64,000 nt of DNA from Deinococcus aquaedulcis (GTDB taxonomy: Bacteria; Deinococcota; Deinococci; Deinococcales; Deinococcaceae): the NCBI RefSeq assembly GCF_019693445.1, contig NZ_JAHRBL010000009.1, positions 73,756 through 137,755 of the forward strand, given 5' to 3'. The position numbers and the translations under genes are program-made. Every line of letters begins with the position of its first letter. The first letter of the stretch is position 1. Under the pieces are notes generated by a model. It was given only the letters and a program-made list of their open reading frames with translations. It searched no databases and had not been told where the DNA came from. Below are positions 43,928 to 53,259 of this stretch, in pieces.

Positions 43928-44660
43928 TCTTCGACTCCTCGACATCCTGTGTCACGCGCCGCAGCATCTCGCTGTACGCGTCTTCCACGCCGCCCAGATC
44001 GCGGCGGAAGCGGTCTTTGTCCAGCTTCTCGCTCGTTTGGGCGTCCCAGAAGCGGCAGGTGTCGGGGCTGATCTCGTCGGCCAGAACCACCTCGCCGTCA
44101 GCGGTGGTGCCGAACTCCAGCTTGAAGTCAATCAGGCGCACGCCGCGCGCCGCGAAGTAGGGCACCAGGAACGCCTGCACCTGCAGGGCCAGCTCGCGGA
44201 TCCGGGTCAGCTGGGCCGGGGTGGCCCAGCCCAGGGCCACGGCGGTATCGGTGTTGATCAGGGGATCGCCCAGGGCGTCGCTCTTGTAGCAGTACTCCAC
44301 CACTGGGCGCGAGAGGGGGGTGCCTTCTTCAATGCCCAGCCGCTTGCTGAATGACCCGGCCGCCACGTTGCGCACGATCACTTCCACCGGAATGATCGTC
44401 ACGGCGCGCACGCGCTGTTCCGTATCGCTGAGTTTCTCCAGAAAGTGGGTGGGCACGCCGGCCTGCTCCAGCTGCGGAAACAGGTGGGCGGTAATGGCGT
44501 TGTTGATGGCTCCCTTGCCGCCAATCTGCGCCTTCTTGACCCCGTTGAAGGCGGTGGCGTCATCCTTGTACGCCACGATGTATTCGTGCTCGTGGTCGGT
44601 GGCGTACACGCGCTTGGCCTTGCCTTCGTACTTCAGTTCGCCTCGGGTGCGCTGGGTCAT
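43911..44660 (-). CDS. purC: SAICAR synthetase
   Basis: 249 residues. Converts CAIR and aspartate to SAICAR with [23 protein letters not shown] is the N-terminal signature, [18 protein letters not shown] and [20 protein letters not shown] the two PROSITE-type motifs. First gene of the run, start behind GGGAG. The last residues (EESKSREVE) come from the hairpin sequence and may be an extension. Confidence 0.96.
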   Translation of the reverse strand: MTQRTRGELKYEGKAKRVYATDHEHEYIVAYKDDATAFNGVKKAQIGGKGAINNAITAHLFPQLEQAGVPTHFLEKLSDTEQRVRAVTIIPVEVIVRNVAAGSFSKRLGIEEGTPLSRPVVEYCYKSDALGDPLINTDTAVALGWATPAQLTRIRELALQVQAFLVPYFAARGVRLIDFKLEFGTTADGEVVLADEISPDTCRFWDAQTSEKLDKDRFRRDLGGVEDAYSEMLRRVTQDVEESKSREVE

Positions 44661-45005
44661 ACCGTCTCCCTGTGGGGGCGTGGCGCGGGGCCACACGTAG
44701 GACAGGCGTCCCCCGAAACCGTGCCGGGGCGACGCCTGAATGTCGCGGTGCTGAACATATGGGCTCCAGTCGCCGTCTCTCGGACGGACTTACCGCGCGC
44801 TGGCGCGGGGCGTCTCTCTGGACGCGGAGTGGAAGGTGGTGTGCAGGGCCCCCAAGAGGCCTGCCGTGCCCCAGCGTAACACCCCCGCGCCTTCACGCGC
44901 CGGGGGTGTTCAGAGGACTGGGACGAAATGCGGCGGGGCCGCCCTGAAATTCCCCCGTACAGATCCGGTAGAGGGCCCGGGCCCCAGGCGCAGACAATAG
45001 GCGGC
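44661..45005. promoter_or_regulatory. divergent control region of purC and the AdaA-AlkA gene
   Basis: No gene. Inverted repeat AGGCGTC (44704-44710) / GACGCCT (44731-44737) lies in the purC leader. A second, AACACCCCCG / CGGGGGTGTT (about 44878-44911), lies between the two promoters. Neither has a T run, so both are operator or leader-structure candidates rather than terminators. Confidence 0.4.
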
Positions 45006-46466
45006 ATGCCTGCTCTGCCGTACTCGCGCGATTTCATGCTGGAGCGGATGTTCGCCGCCGACGCGGCGTTCGACGGCCTGTTTTACACCGGCGTAACAAG
45101 TACCGGCATCTTCTGTCTGCCGTCGTGCCGGGCGCGCAAGCCGCTGCCCGCGCATGTGGCCTTTCATGCCACCCCCGCCCAAGCCCGCGCCGCCGGGCTG
45201 CGCGCCTGCCGCCGCTGCCACCCCGAGGCCTTTGGCGCTGGGGTGCCCCCGGAAGAAGCCGCGTTCTGGACTGCCCTGTCCGGGGTGCCAGTGGCCGAGG
45301 TGCCGGGTGCGCGCGACCTGGCCCGGCGGCTGGGGGTGGGCCGGGGCGCGCTGCACCGCCTGTGCCGCGACCACCTGCAGCGCCCGCCCGCCGCGTGGCT
45401 GGCCCGTGAGCGGGTGCGTCTGGCTGCCGGGCGGCTGCTGGCCGAGCCCGACACCTCGGTGGCCGGGGTGGCGTTCGAGGCAGGCTACGGCAGCCTCTCG
45501 GCCTTTGGGGCGCAGTTCCGGCGGGGCATGGGGGTGTCGCCGCAAGCCTTCCGGCAGGGGCTGGCCCAGGGCGGCTGGACGTTGGCCCTGCCCGGCGACT
45601 TCCGGGCCCTGGAGGTGCGGCGCGACCTGGGCCGCGACCCACGCAGCCCCACGGCCCAGGTGCAGGGCCAGCGGGTCACGCTGGGCTGGCGCTTGCCCTC
45701 CGGGGCGCGCCGCATCACGCTGACCTTTTCGGGCGAGGAGGGCGGCACCGTCACTGTGAGGGCTGAACCGGGCGGCCCTCTGTCCCCTGCCGACGCGCTG
45801 GCCCTGCACGATCTGACGTGGCGGGCGCTGGGGCTGAGCGCAGCGGGGGCGGGCCCCCTGCCTGCCCCCCTGCCTACGGCGGCGCTCGCGGTGCCCCCGG
45901 GGCTGCGCGTGCCGCTGGTGCCGGACCTCTTTGACGGCCTTGTGTGGGCGGTGGTGGGCCAGCAGGTCACCTTTGCCCATGCCTGCACCCTGCGGCGGCG
46001 GCTGGTGGAGCGCTGCGGCGCCCCGCTGGGCGAGGGCCTGTGGGCGCCCCCCACGCCAGAGGCCGTGGCGACGCTGCCCCCGGCCGACCTGCGCGCCCTG
46101 GGCCTGACCGGCGCCCGCGCCGACCTGCTGCGGCGACTGGCGGGGCGGGTGGCCCGGCAGGAACTGAACCTGTCGGCCCTGGCCCGGGGGCCAGTGGGCG
46201 CGGCGCGGCGCACGCTGCGGGCGGTGCCCGGCATTGGCCCCTGGACCGCCGAATACGTGCTGCTGCGCGTGCTGGGCTTTCCCGATGTGGTCCCGGCCGG
46301 GGACGCGGCGCTGGCGGCGGCCCTGCAGTGGGCCCACCAGCTGCCCCGGCGCCCCGATCCCCCGCAGGTGCAGGCCCTCCTGGCCCCGTACGCCCCGCAG
46401 CGCAGCGCGGCGGTCTTTTCTCTCTGGCACCACGTTCATCCCAAAGGAGCTGCCCATGACTCTTGA
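45006..46466 (+). CDS. AdaA-AlkA fusion: methyl-phosphotriester sensor and 3-methyladenine DNA glycosylase
   Basis: 486 residues, three parts. An Ada zinc domain with four Cys (GIFCLPSCRARKP and ACRRCHPEA), whose first Cys takes the methyl group. An AraC-type HTH (LARRLGVGRGALHRLCRDHL, GVAFEAGYGSLSAFGAQFRR). A C-terminal AlkA glycosylase with the HhH (VPGIGPWTAEYVLLRVLG) and the catalytic Asp in PAGDAAL. Adaptive response to alkylation, combined in one protein as in mycobacterial AlkA. Start MPALPYSR; overlaps the next gene by 11 bp. Confidence 0.9.
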   Translation: MPALPYSRDFMLERMFAADAAFDGLFYTGVTSTGIFCLPSCRARKPLPAHVAFHATPAQARAAGLRACRRCHPEAFGAGVPPEEAAFWTALSGVPVAEVPGARDLARRLGVGRGALHRLCRDHLQRPPAAWLARERVRLAAGRLLAEPDTSVAGVAFEAGYGSLSAFGAQFRRGMGVSPQAFRQGLAQGGWTLALPGDFRALEVRRDLGRDPRSPTAQVQGQRVTLGWRLPSGARRITLTFSGEEGGTVTVRAEPGGPLSPADALALHDLTWRALGLSAAGAGPLPAPLPTAALAVPPGLRVPLVPDLFDGLVWAVVGQQVTFAHACTLRRRLVERCGAPLGEGLWAPPTPEAVATLPPADLRALGLTGARADLLRRLAGRVARQELNLSALARGPVGAARRTLRAVPGIGPWTAEYVLLRVLGFPDVVPAGDAALAAALQWAHQLPRRPDPPQVQALLAPYAPQRSAAVFSLWHHVHPKGAAHDS

Positions 46467-47328
46467 ATCCCTCCAGCCCTCGCCTCCGTCCCTGACCGAG
46501 ACCGCCGCCCGCGCCGAGCAGTTGCGCGCCCTGCATGCCAGCGGCCTCGTGCTGCCCAACGCCTGGGACGCCCTGAGCGCCCGGCTCCTACAGGAAGCAG
46601 GGTTTTCCGCCATTGGCACCACCAGCGCGGGGGTGGCCTTTGCCCTGGGCCAGCCCGACGGCCAGGTGCTGCCCCGCGCGGACGGCCTGCAGGCCCTGGC
46701 CCGTATGGTGGCAGCGGTGCAGGTGCCCGTCACCGCCGACCTCGAAGCGGGGTACGGCCACTCCCCTGAAGACGTGGCCCAGACGGTCCAGGCTGCCGTG
46801 GAGCTGGGGGCGGCGGGCGTGAATCTGGAAGACGCCACCGGGGAGGCCCACGCGCCGCTGTACCCGCTGGCCGCCCAGGTGGCGCGGCTGACCGCTGCCC
46901 GCGAGGCGGCGGATGCCCTGGGCGTGCCCCTCTATCTGAACGCCCGCACCGACACCTATTTCACCGCGTTTGGGCAGGACCCGGCCGAGCGGCTGGCCGA
47001 AACCATCCGGCGTGGCCGGGCCTATCTGCAGGCCGGCGCTGACAGCGCGTTCGTGCCCGGCGTGATCGACCCGGCCACCGTGCAGGCGCTGCGCGAGGGC
47101 ATCGGCGGGCCCGTGGCGGTGATGCTGCAGGCTGGTGGGCCGGGCGCCCCAGAGTTGCTGGCGGCCGGGGCCTGCCGGGTCAGCGTGGGGCCGGGGTTGC
47201 TGCTGGCCGCGCTGGGGCACCTAGCGCAGCTGGCCCAGACCCTGCGCACCGGGGGCACCTTCACGCCCCCAGCCGCGCTGCCTTTTGCCCAGGTGCAGGG
47301 GTGGTTCAGCCCGGCCGCCGTTTCCTGA
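46456..47328 (+). CDS. isocitrate lyase/PEP mutase-superfamily enzyme
   Basis: 290 residues. LPNAWDALSARLLQEAGFSA, TADLEAGYGHSPEDVAQTVQ, GVNLEDATG and LNARTDTYF carry the magnesium-binding Asp/Glu residues of the superfamily. The isocitrate-lyase KKCGH signature is absent, so it is a small PEP-mutase-like lyase or hydrolase of unknown substrate. Start behind AAGGAG inside the end of the AdaA-AlkA gene, hence co-translated with it. Confidence 0.87.
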   Translation: MTLESLQPSPPSLTETAARAEQLRALHASGLVLPNAWDALSARLLQEAGFSAIGTTSAGVAFALGQPDGQVLPRADGLQALARMVAAVQVPVTADLEAGYGHSPEDVAQTVQAAVELGAAGVNLEDATGEAHAPLYPLAAQVARLTAAREAADALGVPLYLNARTDTYFTAFGQDPAERLAETIRRGRAYLQAGADSAFVPGVIDPATVQALREGIGGPVAVMLQAGGPGAPELLAAGACRVSVGPGLLLAALGHLAQLAQTLRTGGTFTPPAALPFAQVQGWFSPAAVS

Positions 47329-47383
47329 AGCCCTGCGCCAGCTGGCCGATGTGCCCCGCACGGCCCTCACCCCACACTGGGGC

Positions 47384-48079
47384 ATGGAGTTTTTTGCGCC
47401 CGACGGCACGCCTCTGTACGTGAACAGATTGGGCGACGGCCCACCCCTGCTGCTGCTCTCAGGTGGCCCTGGCTGCGTGAACTATCTGCAACCTGTGGCC
47501 CACCTGCTGCCCAGCTGGACCTGCCTGCTGCCCGACCCGCGCGGGGTGGGCCAGAGCGGCGGTGGCCCGCACGATCTGAGCACGGCCCTGGCCGACATAG
47601 AAGCCCTGCGCCAGACCCTGGGCGCCGCGCAGTGGACCGTGCTGGGCCACTCGTGGGGCGCGGATCTGGGACTGGCCTACGCCCTGGCGCACCCGGAGCG
47701 CGTGACCCGGCTGCTGAGCGTGGCCGGCACCGGCATTCAGAATGACCGCGACTGGAAAGCCGCCTACGAGGCCGGGCAAGGGCAGGAGCCGGCCCTGGAG
47801 GTCGAGTGGAACCCAGATGTTCACCGCGCCCTGATCACCAGCTGGCGCCAGTTCATCAAGACCCCCGACCTGCTGAGCCGCCTGTCCGTCCTGTCGGTGC
47901 CGGTCACGTTCCTGCACATGGAGGCCGATATCCGCCCCGGCTGGCCTGCGCGGCAACTCGCGGCGCTGCTGCCCCGGGGCGAGTGGGCCGAGGTGCCCGG
48001 CGCTCCCCACACCGCCTGGCTGACCCACGCCGGCGCCCTGGGGGCAGCGCTGCAAACCGCGCTGGGGGCGCCCGCATGA
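47384..48079 (+). CDS. alpha/beta hydrolase (prolyl aminopeptidase-like)
   Basis: 231 residues. LLLLSGGPGCVNYL oxyanion region, nucleophile elbow GHSWGADLG, and C-terminal His in GAPHTAWLTH. The lid is short. Likely esterase or peptidase. Start MEFFAPDG is chosen because an ACACT box ends 5 nt before it; the frame extends upstream to 47285. Stop overlaps the next start. Confidence 0.82.
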   Translation: MEFFAPDGTPLYVNRLGDGPPLLLLSGGPGCVNYLQPVAHLLPSWTCLLPDPRGVGQSGGGPHDLSTALADIEALRQTLGAAQWTVLGHSWGADLGLAYALAHPERVTRLLSVAGTGIQNDRDWKAAYEAGQGQEPALEVEWNPDVHRALITSWRQFIKTPDLLSRLSVLSVPVTFLHMEADIRPGWPARQLAALLPRGEWAEVPGAPHTAWLTHAGALGAALQTALGAPA

Positions 48080-48945
48080 GGGTCCTGAACATTGAGGTGC
48101 CGCCCCAGCTGGCCGCCCGCTGGCGCACGTGGCTGGCCCCGGAGCAGCAGCCCCTGTTCCTGACCGCCGCCGAAGCGCACACCTTCGGCCTGAGCACCGT
48201 GCCCAGAGCCGACGACGCCCTGGCCCCGGAAACCCGCGACACCTTCACCGTGTGGGCAGTGGCCCCGCAGGCCGATCAGGTCGTGTGGGTGGACCGGGCG
48301 CACTGTGAGGCCCTGCCTCCGGGCCTGCGCCGCGCGCTGCTGCGGGCCCAGGTAAGCCACGGGCGGGGCAATGTGCCGCTGGGCCGCGCCTACGCCGACC
48401 TCTGGCCGGGGCTGCCCAGGGGCCGCCTGCTGTGGGCCCCCGAGCACCTCAGCCCCGCCGTGCTGACCCGATGGGCCGAGCGGGATGGGCTGCCCTGCCA
48501 GCGGGCGCAGGTGCCCAGCACTGTCTGGGCGGGGGCGGCGGCCCTTTTGCCCGGGGCGCGGGCGCTGGCCGGCACGTTTCCTGAAGGCAGCGCGGGCAAC
48601 TGCTTTGGCGCGGTGATGGGCGCGGCGGGGGTCCCCGGCGCCGCGCAGACCTGGATGGGCCGCAAGCCCTTCGAGGCGTTCCTGCGGGCGCAGGCGCGGC
48701 CCGGTGGGCGCGACGACCAGCCCGGCACGGTGCTGGTGTGGCGTAGCGCAGACGGCCTCGTGCAGCACGCCGCCGTGACCCTGGGCGGCGGCTGGGCCCT
48801 GCACAAGCCCGCGCAGACGTGGTGGACGCCCCGGGTGGTGCTGCCGGTGGTGGCCCTCAAGCACTACTCGCGCAGCCGGGGCCAGCGCCTGGAGCGGTGG
48901 CGGTTGGTGGGGGCAGAGGAGGTGCGGCATGGACCCCAGAGATGA
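48076..48945 (+). CDS. NlpC/P60- or CHAP-like putative cysteine hydrolase
   Basis: 289 residues, no signal peptide. The N-terminal 150 residues match nothing known. The C-terminal half has a candidate catalytic Cys in SAGNCFGAVMGAAG and a His in DGLVQHAAVTLGGGWALHK, the spacing of NlpC/P60-like amidase folds, with PGTVLVWR as the expected strand. Substrate unknown. Overlaps both neighbours by 4 and 17 bp. Confidence 0.55.
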   Translation: MRVLNIEVPPQLAARWRTWLAPEQQPLFLTAAEAHTFGLSTVPRADDALAPETRDTFTVWAVAPQADQVVWVDRAHCEALPPGLRRALLRAQVSHGRGNVPLGRAYADLWPGLPRGRLLWAPEHLSPAVLTRWAERDGLPCQRAQVPSTVWAGAAALLPGARALAGTFPEGSAGNCFGAVMGAAGVPGAAQTWMGRKPFEAFLRAQARPGGRDDQPGTVLVWRSADGLVQHAAVTLGGGWALHKPAQTWWTPRVVLPVVALKHYSRSRGQRLERWRLVGAEEVRHGPQR

Positions 48946-49132
48946 AGTAGAGCGACGTTTAAAAGAGCCGCCCTATACAGAGCTGCCCCCGTGGCACTGG
49001 CAACTGGAACAACTGAACGGCGACCTCTCGCAATACGACCTCCGCATGCTCCTGAGCCTCAAGAACCACTTGGACAATCTATTGAATGGCGCGCTGTATA
49101 CGCCGCCTGTCAAGGACCTGGCTCCTCTTTGA
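48929..49132 (+). CDS. small hypothetical protein
   Basis: 67 residues, acidic N-terminus and a helical core (LRMLLSLKNHLDNLLNG). It begins 17 bp inside the preceding gene, behind GGAGGTGCGGC, so it is translationally coupled. Base composition is lower in GC than its neighbours. No family recognised. Confidence 0.5.
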   Translation: MDPRDEVERRLKEPPYTELPPWHWQLEQLNGDLSQYDLRMLLSLKNHLDNLLNGALYTPPVKDLAPL

Positions 49133-49218
49133 ATTCCGGAAAGGGCGAAGAGGCGCACCCTGTTCCTAAGCCCCCTGGCGGATGCCCGGCGGCAGGCGCC
49201 CAGCCCATGATGGGCGCC

Positions 49219-50244
49219 ATGAGCCCCCTGACCCTGCGCGACCTGCGCAAACCCGACGACTTCACTGGTGCCGCCCGCGTGCTCAGTGCCAGCGATCCGG
49301 ACTGGCCGGTCACCGCCGAGCTGCTGGCGGTGTGGGACGCCGCGCGCGACCCCGGGCTGTACCACACCGTGGTGGTGGCCGAGCAGGACGGGCAACTGGT
49401 GGGCCTGGGTCAGGCCGGCCACGACGACTTTGCCTACGAGGACTGGCGCTACTTCGGGGCGGTCACCGTGCACCCGGACGCCCGGGGCCAAGGCGTTGGC
49501 CGGGCGCTGTACGACGAACTGCTGGCCCGGCTGCGCGCCCGGGGCGCCCAGGACATCCGCACCATGCTCAGCGACCAGCCGCGCGACGAGGCGGGGCGCG
49601 CCTTTCTGGCCCGCCGGGGCTTTACCCGCACCTGGGACCGCTACGAGTCACGCCTGCACACGGGTGAGCTGAACCTGGGTGTTTTCGACGAGCTGCTGAC
49701 GGGTGTGGCGGCCCAGGGCATCGAACTGCGCTCGATTGCCGACCTCGCTGGCGATGAGCACCGCGACTGGCGGCTCTATGAACTGGACTGGCGCCTCTTT
49801 CAGGACGTGCCAATGGGGCAGGCCCTGACCAAGCGGCCCTTTGAGGCGTGGCGCAAACAGGAATTGGACGATCCCACCTTCAGTCACGAGCTGTCCTTTG
49901 TGGCCCTGCGTCCGGGCCTGGACGATCCCGAAACCGGCCCCTACGTGGGCTACAGCACCCTGATGAAAGCCCCCGGCGGCTTCTATGTGATTGGCATGAC
50001 GGGCGTGCGCCGCGAGGACCGGGGCCTGGGCGTGGCCAAGGCGCTGAAAGTGGCGGCCATGCGCGCCCTGCACGCGGCCGGCGGCGGCGAGATCCGCACC
50101 TTCAACGACCCGCCCAACAAGGCCATGCTGGGCATGAACCGCGCGCTGGGCTTTCGCCCTGGACCCACCCGCAGCCGGTACGAACTGCACCTGGACCCTG
50201 TTACGGGCGAGCGCCGCCCCATCGCCGCTGGGGGCGTGGCATGA
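49219..50244 (+). CDS. double-GNAT acetyltransferase, paralogue 1
   Basis: 341 residues with two GNAT domains. Domain 1 has VTVHPDARGQGVGRAL; domain 2 has TGVRREDRGLGVAKAL and NKAMLGMNRALGFRPG. The arrangement resembles mycothiol-synthase-like tandem GNATs, but the substrate is unknown. ATG 49219 is taken as start (CATGAT 7 nt upstream); ATGs at 49207 and 49210 are alternatives. Coupled to the next paralogue by ATGA. Confidence 0.83.
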   Translation: MSPLTLRDLRKPDDFTGAARVLSASDPDWPVTAELLAVWDAARDPGLYHTVVVAEQDGQLVGLGQAGHDDFAYEDWRYFGAVTVHPDARGQGVGRALYDELLARLRARGAQDIRTMLSDQPRDEAGRAFLARRGFTRTWDRYESRLHTGELNLGVFDELLTGVAAQGIELRSIADLAGDEHRDWRLYELDWRLFQDVPMGQALTKRPFEAWRKQELDDPTFSHELSFVALRPGLDDPETGPYVGYSTLMKAPGGFYVIGMTGVRREDRGLGVAKALKVAAMRALHAAGGGEIRTFNDPPNKAMLGMNRALGFRPGPTRSRYELHLDPVTGERRPIAAGGVA

Positions 50245-51227
50245 CCCGCGCCGCCCTGAACGTCACCATCCGCGAGGCCACGGACCACGACCTGCCCGCC
50301 CTGGCCGAGCTGCTGAGCGTAGTCAACCCCCGCCATCCCTGGACCGCCGAGCGCCTCGCCCACGACCTGCGCACCCTGCGCGCCGATCCCCTGGGCCTGC
50401 ATGTGGCGCAGTGGGTGGCCCAGGAAGGTGGCGGCGCGCTGCTGGGCGCCGCTTCGGCGCTGCAGTTTGGCGGCATGTACCACCCGGGGCGCTACCACGC
50501 CGAACTGGGCGTGCACCCGGAGGCGCGCGCTCAGGGCATTGGCACCGCGCTGGCCGAGGTACTGGGCACCCACCTGCAGGCCCGGGGTGCCCAGGAGGTG
50601 CTGGCCGGCAGCTACGAGGACGAGCCGCAGGGTGTGGCCTTCTTGCAGGCGCGCGGCTTTACCGAGGTCATGCGCTTTTTCGACAACGTGCTGGAGATGG
50701 CCGATTTCGACGCCCCCACCTGGGCCCAGGCCGAGGTCCTGCCCCGGGGGCTGCGCCTGCGGTCCCTGGCCGAGCTGCAGGCCGAGCAGGGCCGGGACGC
50801 CGCCCTGCGCGCCTACTACGAGGGCTGGGTGGCCGCCCGCGAGGACGTGCCGCGCACCGGAGAAGCCACGCCCGTGCCCTTTGAGCGCTTCTGCCAGCAG
50901 CGCCTGGACCGCCCAGAGTTCTTTCCCGAAGGCGTGCTGCTGGCCGTGACCGAGGAGGGCGAGGTGGCGGCCCTGTCGGAACTGTACGGCGACGAGCACC
51001 ACCCGGGCCGCCTGAACACCGGCCTGACCGGCACCCGGCGCGAGTGGCGGCGGCAGGGGCTGGCCCTGGCGGTCAAGCTGGCCGCGCTGCGGGTCGCCCG
51101 CGAACGCGGCGCCCACGAGGTCTGGACGGGCAACGCCACCACGAACGCGCCCATGCTGGCCCTGAACGAGCGCCTGGGCTTTCGCCCGCGCGTGGCCTGG
51201 ATCGAGATGAAATGGGGCGGGGTATGA
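50241..51227 (+). CDS. double-GNAT acetyltransferase, paralogue 2
   Basis: 328 residues. Domain 1 ELGVHPEARAQGIGTALAEV; domain 2 TGTRREWRRQGLALAV and NAPMLALNERLGFRPR. Diverged from paralogue 1 but with the same layout. ATGA overlaps at both ends place it in a three-gene unit. Confidence 0.85.
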   Translation: MTRAALNVTIREATDHDLPALAELLSVVNPRHPWTAERLAHDLRTLRADPLGLHVAQWVAQEGGGALLGAASALQFGGMYHPGRYHAELGVHPEARAQGIGTALAEVLGTHLQARGAQEVLAGSYEDEPQGVAFLQARGFTEVMRFFDNVLEMADFDAPTWAQAEVLPRGLRLRSLAELQAEQGRDAALRAYYEGWVAAREDVPRTGEATPVPFERFCQQRLDRPEFFPEGVLLAVTEEGEVAALSELYGDEHHPGRLNTGLTGTRREWRRQGLALAVKLAALRVARERGAHEVWTGNATTNAPMLALNERLGFRPRVAWIEMKWGGV

Positions 51228-52210
51228 CCGGCCCGCAGCCGCCCGGGGTGGTCCGGATAGACGTTGGCCCGGTGCAGCCCCACGAGTGGGACGCGGCGGC
51301 CCGCGCCTACACCGCCGCGCTGCCCCACGACCCGGTCAGCGGCGCAGAGCTGCGCAGGCGCGACGAGGAGCAGCGGGGCTGGGGCCACCACGCGGGCGTG
51401 CTGGTGGCCCGGCAGGGTGAAGAGGTGGTGGGCACCGCCTCGTACTTTCAGAACCCGGGCGCGTACCACCCGGGGCGCTTCACCCTGGAACTGGGCGTGG
51501 CCCCGGCGTGGCAGGGGCAGGGGGTGGGCCGCGCCCTCTGGGCGGCCCTGGAGGCGCGGCTCCGTGGGCTCGGCGCCGAATCGGCACGGATTCTGGCGCG
51601 GGATGAGCACCCAGTGGCCCCGGGGTTTCTGACCCGCCGGGGCTGGGTGGGCGACAAACGATACTTCTTCAGCGTGCTGGACGTGGCGACGTTCGACGGG
51701 GCCCGGTACGTGGGGCTGGCCGAGCGGCTGGCCGCCCAGGGCGTGCGCCTGCATTCCCTGACGGCTCTGCGGGCGGCCAACGAGCCGGACCTTGAGGCGC
51801 GCCTGCACACCCTGATGAGCGACGTGCGCCAGGACGTGCCCCGTGCAGAGCCGGCCACGCCCCTGTCGCAGGCGGTGTTTCAGGAGGCGGTGCTGGGCGA
51901 CCCCGGCCTGCTGCCGGACGGCTATCTGGTGGCCGAGCACGGCGGCACCTTCATTGGGCAGACCACCCTGTTTCGCAGCGAGGCCAGCCCCGACCTGCTG
52001 ACGGGCCTCACCGGGGTCACGCGGGCGTGGCGCGGCCGTGGGGTGGCGACCCTGCTCAAACTGGAGGCCATTCGCGTGGCCCAGGCCCTGGGCGCGCCCC
52101 TGATCCGCACCGACAACGCCAGCGACAACGCGCCTATGCTAGCGATCAACGACCGCCTGGGCTTTATGCGCGAAGGCGGCGCGACGACCTCCTACCTGTA
52201 CCGGTTCTGA
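51224..52210 (+). CDS. double-GNAT acetyltransferase, paralogue 3
   Basis: 328 residues. Domain 1 ELGVAPAWQGQGVGRAL; domain 2 TGVTRAWRGRGVATLLKLEA and NAPMLAINDRLGFMRE. Closest in length to paralogue 2. Last of the coupled trio. Confidence 0.85.
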   Translation: MTGPQPPGVVRIDVGPVQPHEWDAAARAYTAALPHDPVSGAELRRRDEEQRGWGHHAGVLVARQGEEVVGTASYFQNPGAYHPGRFTLELGVAPAWQGQGVGRALWAALEARLRGLGAESARILARDEHPVAPGFLTRRGWVGDKRYFFSVLDVATFDGARYVGLAERLAAQGVRLHSLTALRAANEPDLEARLHTLMSDVRQDVPRAEPATPLSQAVFQEAVLGDPGLLPDGYLVAEHGGTFIGQTTLFRSEASPDLLTGLTGVTRAWRGRGVATLLKLEAIRVAQALGAPLIRTDNASDNAPMLAINDRLGFMREGGATTSYLYRF

Positions 52211-52431
52211 GGGCGGTGACCACATGACTTGGAGGGTTCACCTTCAGGTGATGTGGGGCGAGCGGCGCGAGTCACCGCGACAGACAGCGGTTGGCGTGGA
52301 GGGGGTCCTTTTCTCCCCTCTACGGAACGCAAGACCGCTGTGAGGGCGTCGCTGAGGGTAGTGCCGCAGAAGGGCTTTCCTTCCGCCTTCATCGCCCCAT
52401 CCTCCTGTCATCATGGGCCCGCGAGGCGCCG
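52211..52431. repeat. diverged copy of the dispersed repeat
   Basis: 52254-52310 (TGGGGCGAGCGGCGCGAGTC, then ACAGACAGCGG and GGCGTGGAG) aligns with 35295-35345. Further on, TAGTGCCGCAGAAGGGC recalls 16353. No gene seen. Confidence 0.5.
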
Positions 52432-53175
52432 ATGACCGAAACCCACGAGATCGCCCACCCCCCAGACCAGCCGCCTTCTGGCCTGCTGCTGAGTGTGGAC
52501 TGGGACGCCTTTTCGGGCACCCGGGAACTGGTGTTCGACGCGCCGATCTGGGGCACCCGTGACCGCGAGGAGGACCGGCTGGCCGCCTGGACCGCGCGGG
52601 CGCAGCGGCGTGGGGGAGAGGAGGACCCCGCCGCCCCCTGGGCCGCCCTGGACGCCGATTTTCCGCTGTACCCCGGTTGGGAGGCGCTGCGGGCCTACGC
52701 GGGGGTGCCCACCTGGCTCACCCTCAGCCACGCAGACGCCTGGGCGTGGCTGCAGCAGTTTCCCGGCCACGCCGTGCTGAATCTGGATTCGCACCACGAC
52801 CTCGCCAGCTTTTCCGGCGATCCGGAGCGGGTGCGTCCGGGCAACTGGGCGGGGCTGGGGCTGCGCTCGGGGCTCATCCGGCACGTGACCACCCTGTACC
52901 CGGACTGGCACGCGGGGCTGCCCGTGGCCGAAGGGTTTGATCTGGGCCGCACCTGGACCGAGGTCTCGCCGCTGCTGCCCGCCGACCTGCATGGCCGCGT
53001 CACCCTGACCCGGCAGGCGGCCCCCGGCGCGGGCCTGCCCGACCCGGCCGAGGTGCGGGCGCTGCTGCTGGTGCAGTCCCCAGCCTGGACCAGCCCGGCC
53101 CACGACCCGGCGCTGCGCGAACTGGCCGGGGCGCTGCGGGCCCAGGTGCTTGTTCCCCCCCTCTGGCGGTCATGA
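52432..53175 (+). CDS. putative arginase-fold (UPF0489-like) protein
   Basis: 247 residues. LLSVDWDAFSGTRELVF and HAVLNLDSHHDLASFSG resemble the Asp/His metal strands of UPF0489 and arginase-like proteins, but the match is limited to these motifs. Tryptophan-rich. No signal peptide. Start ATG 52432 is chosen because earlier codons lie in the repeat. Function not assignable. Confidence 0.5.
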   Translation: MTETHEIAHPPDQPPSGLLLSVDWDAFSGTRELVFDAPIWGTRDREEDRLAAWTARAQRRGGEEDPAAPWAALDADFPLYPGWEALRAYAGVPTWLTLSHADAWAWLQQFPGHAVLNLDSHHDLASFSGDPERVRPGNWAGLGLRSGLIRHVTTLYPDWHAGLPVAEGFDLGRTWTEVSPLLPADLHGRVTLTRQAAPGAGLPDPAEVRALLLVQSPAWTSPAHDPALRELAGALRAQVLVPPLWRS

Positions 53176-53259
53176 CGGCGCTGGGGGCGGGGGGTACAAT
53201 GCCCTGACCCTGCAGGCCTTTCCTCTTCTGCCGCCCCGGTCCCCAGGAGCGCCCCCATC

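Noticed and set aside
44910..46838. 642-codon minus-strand frame opposite the AdaA-AlkA gene
   Set aside because: Composition is shadow-like and it spans two real genes on the other strand.
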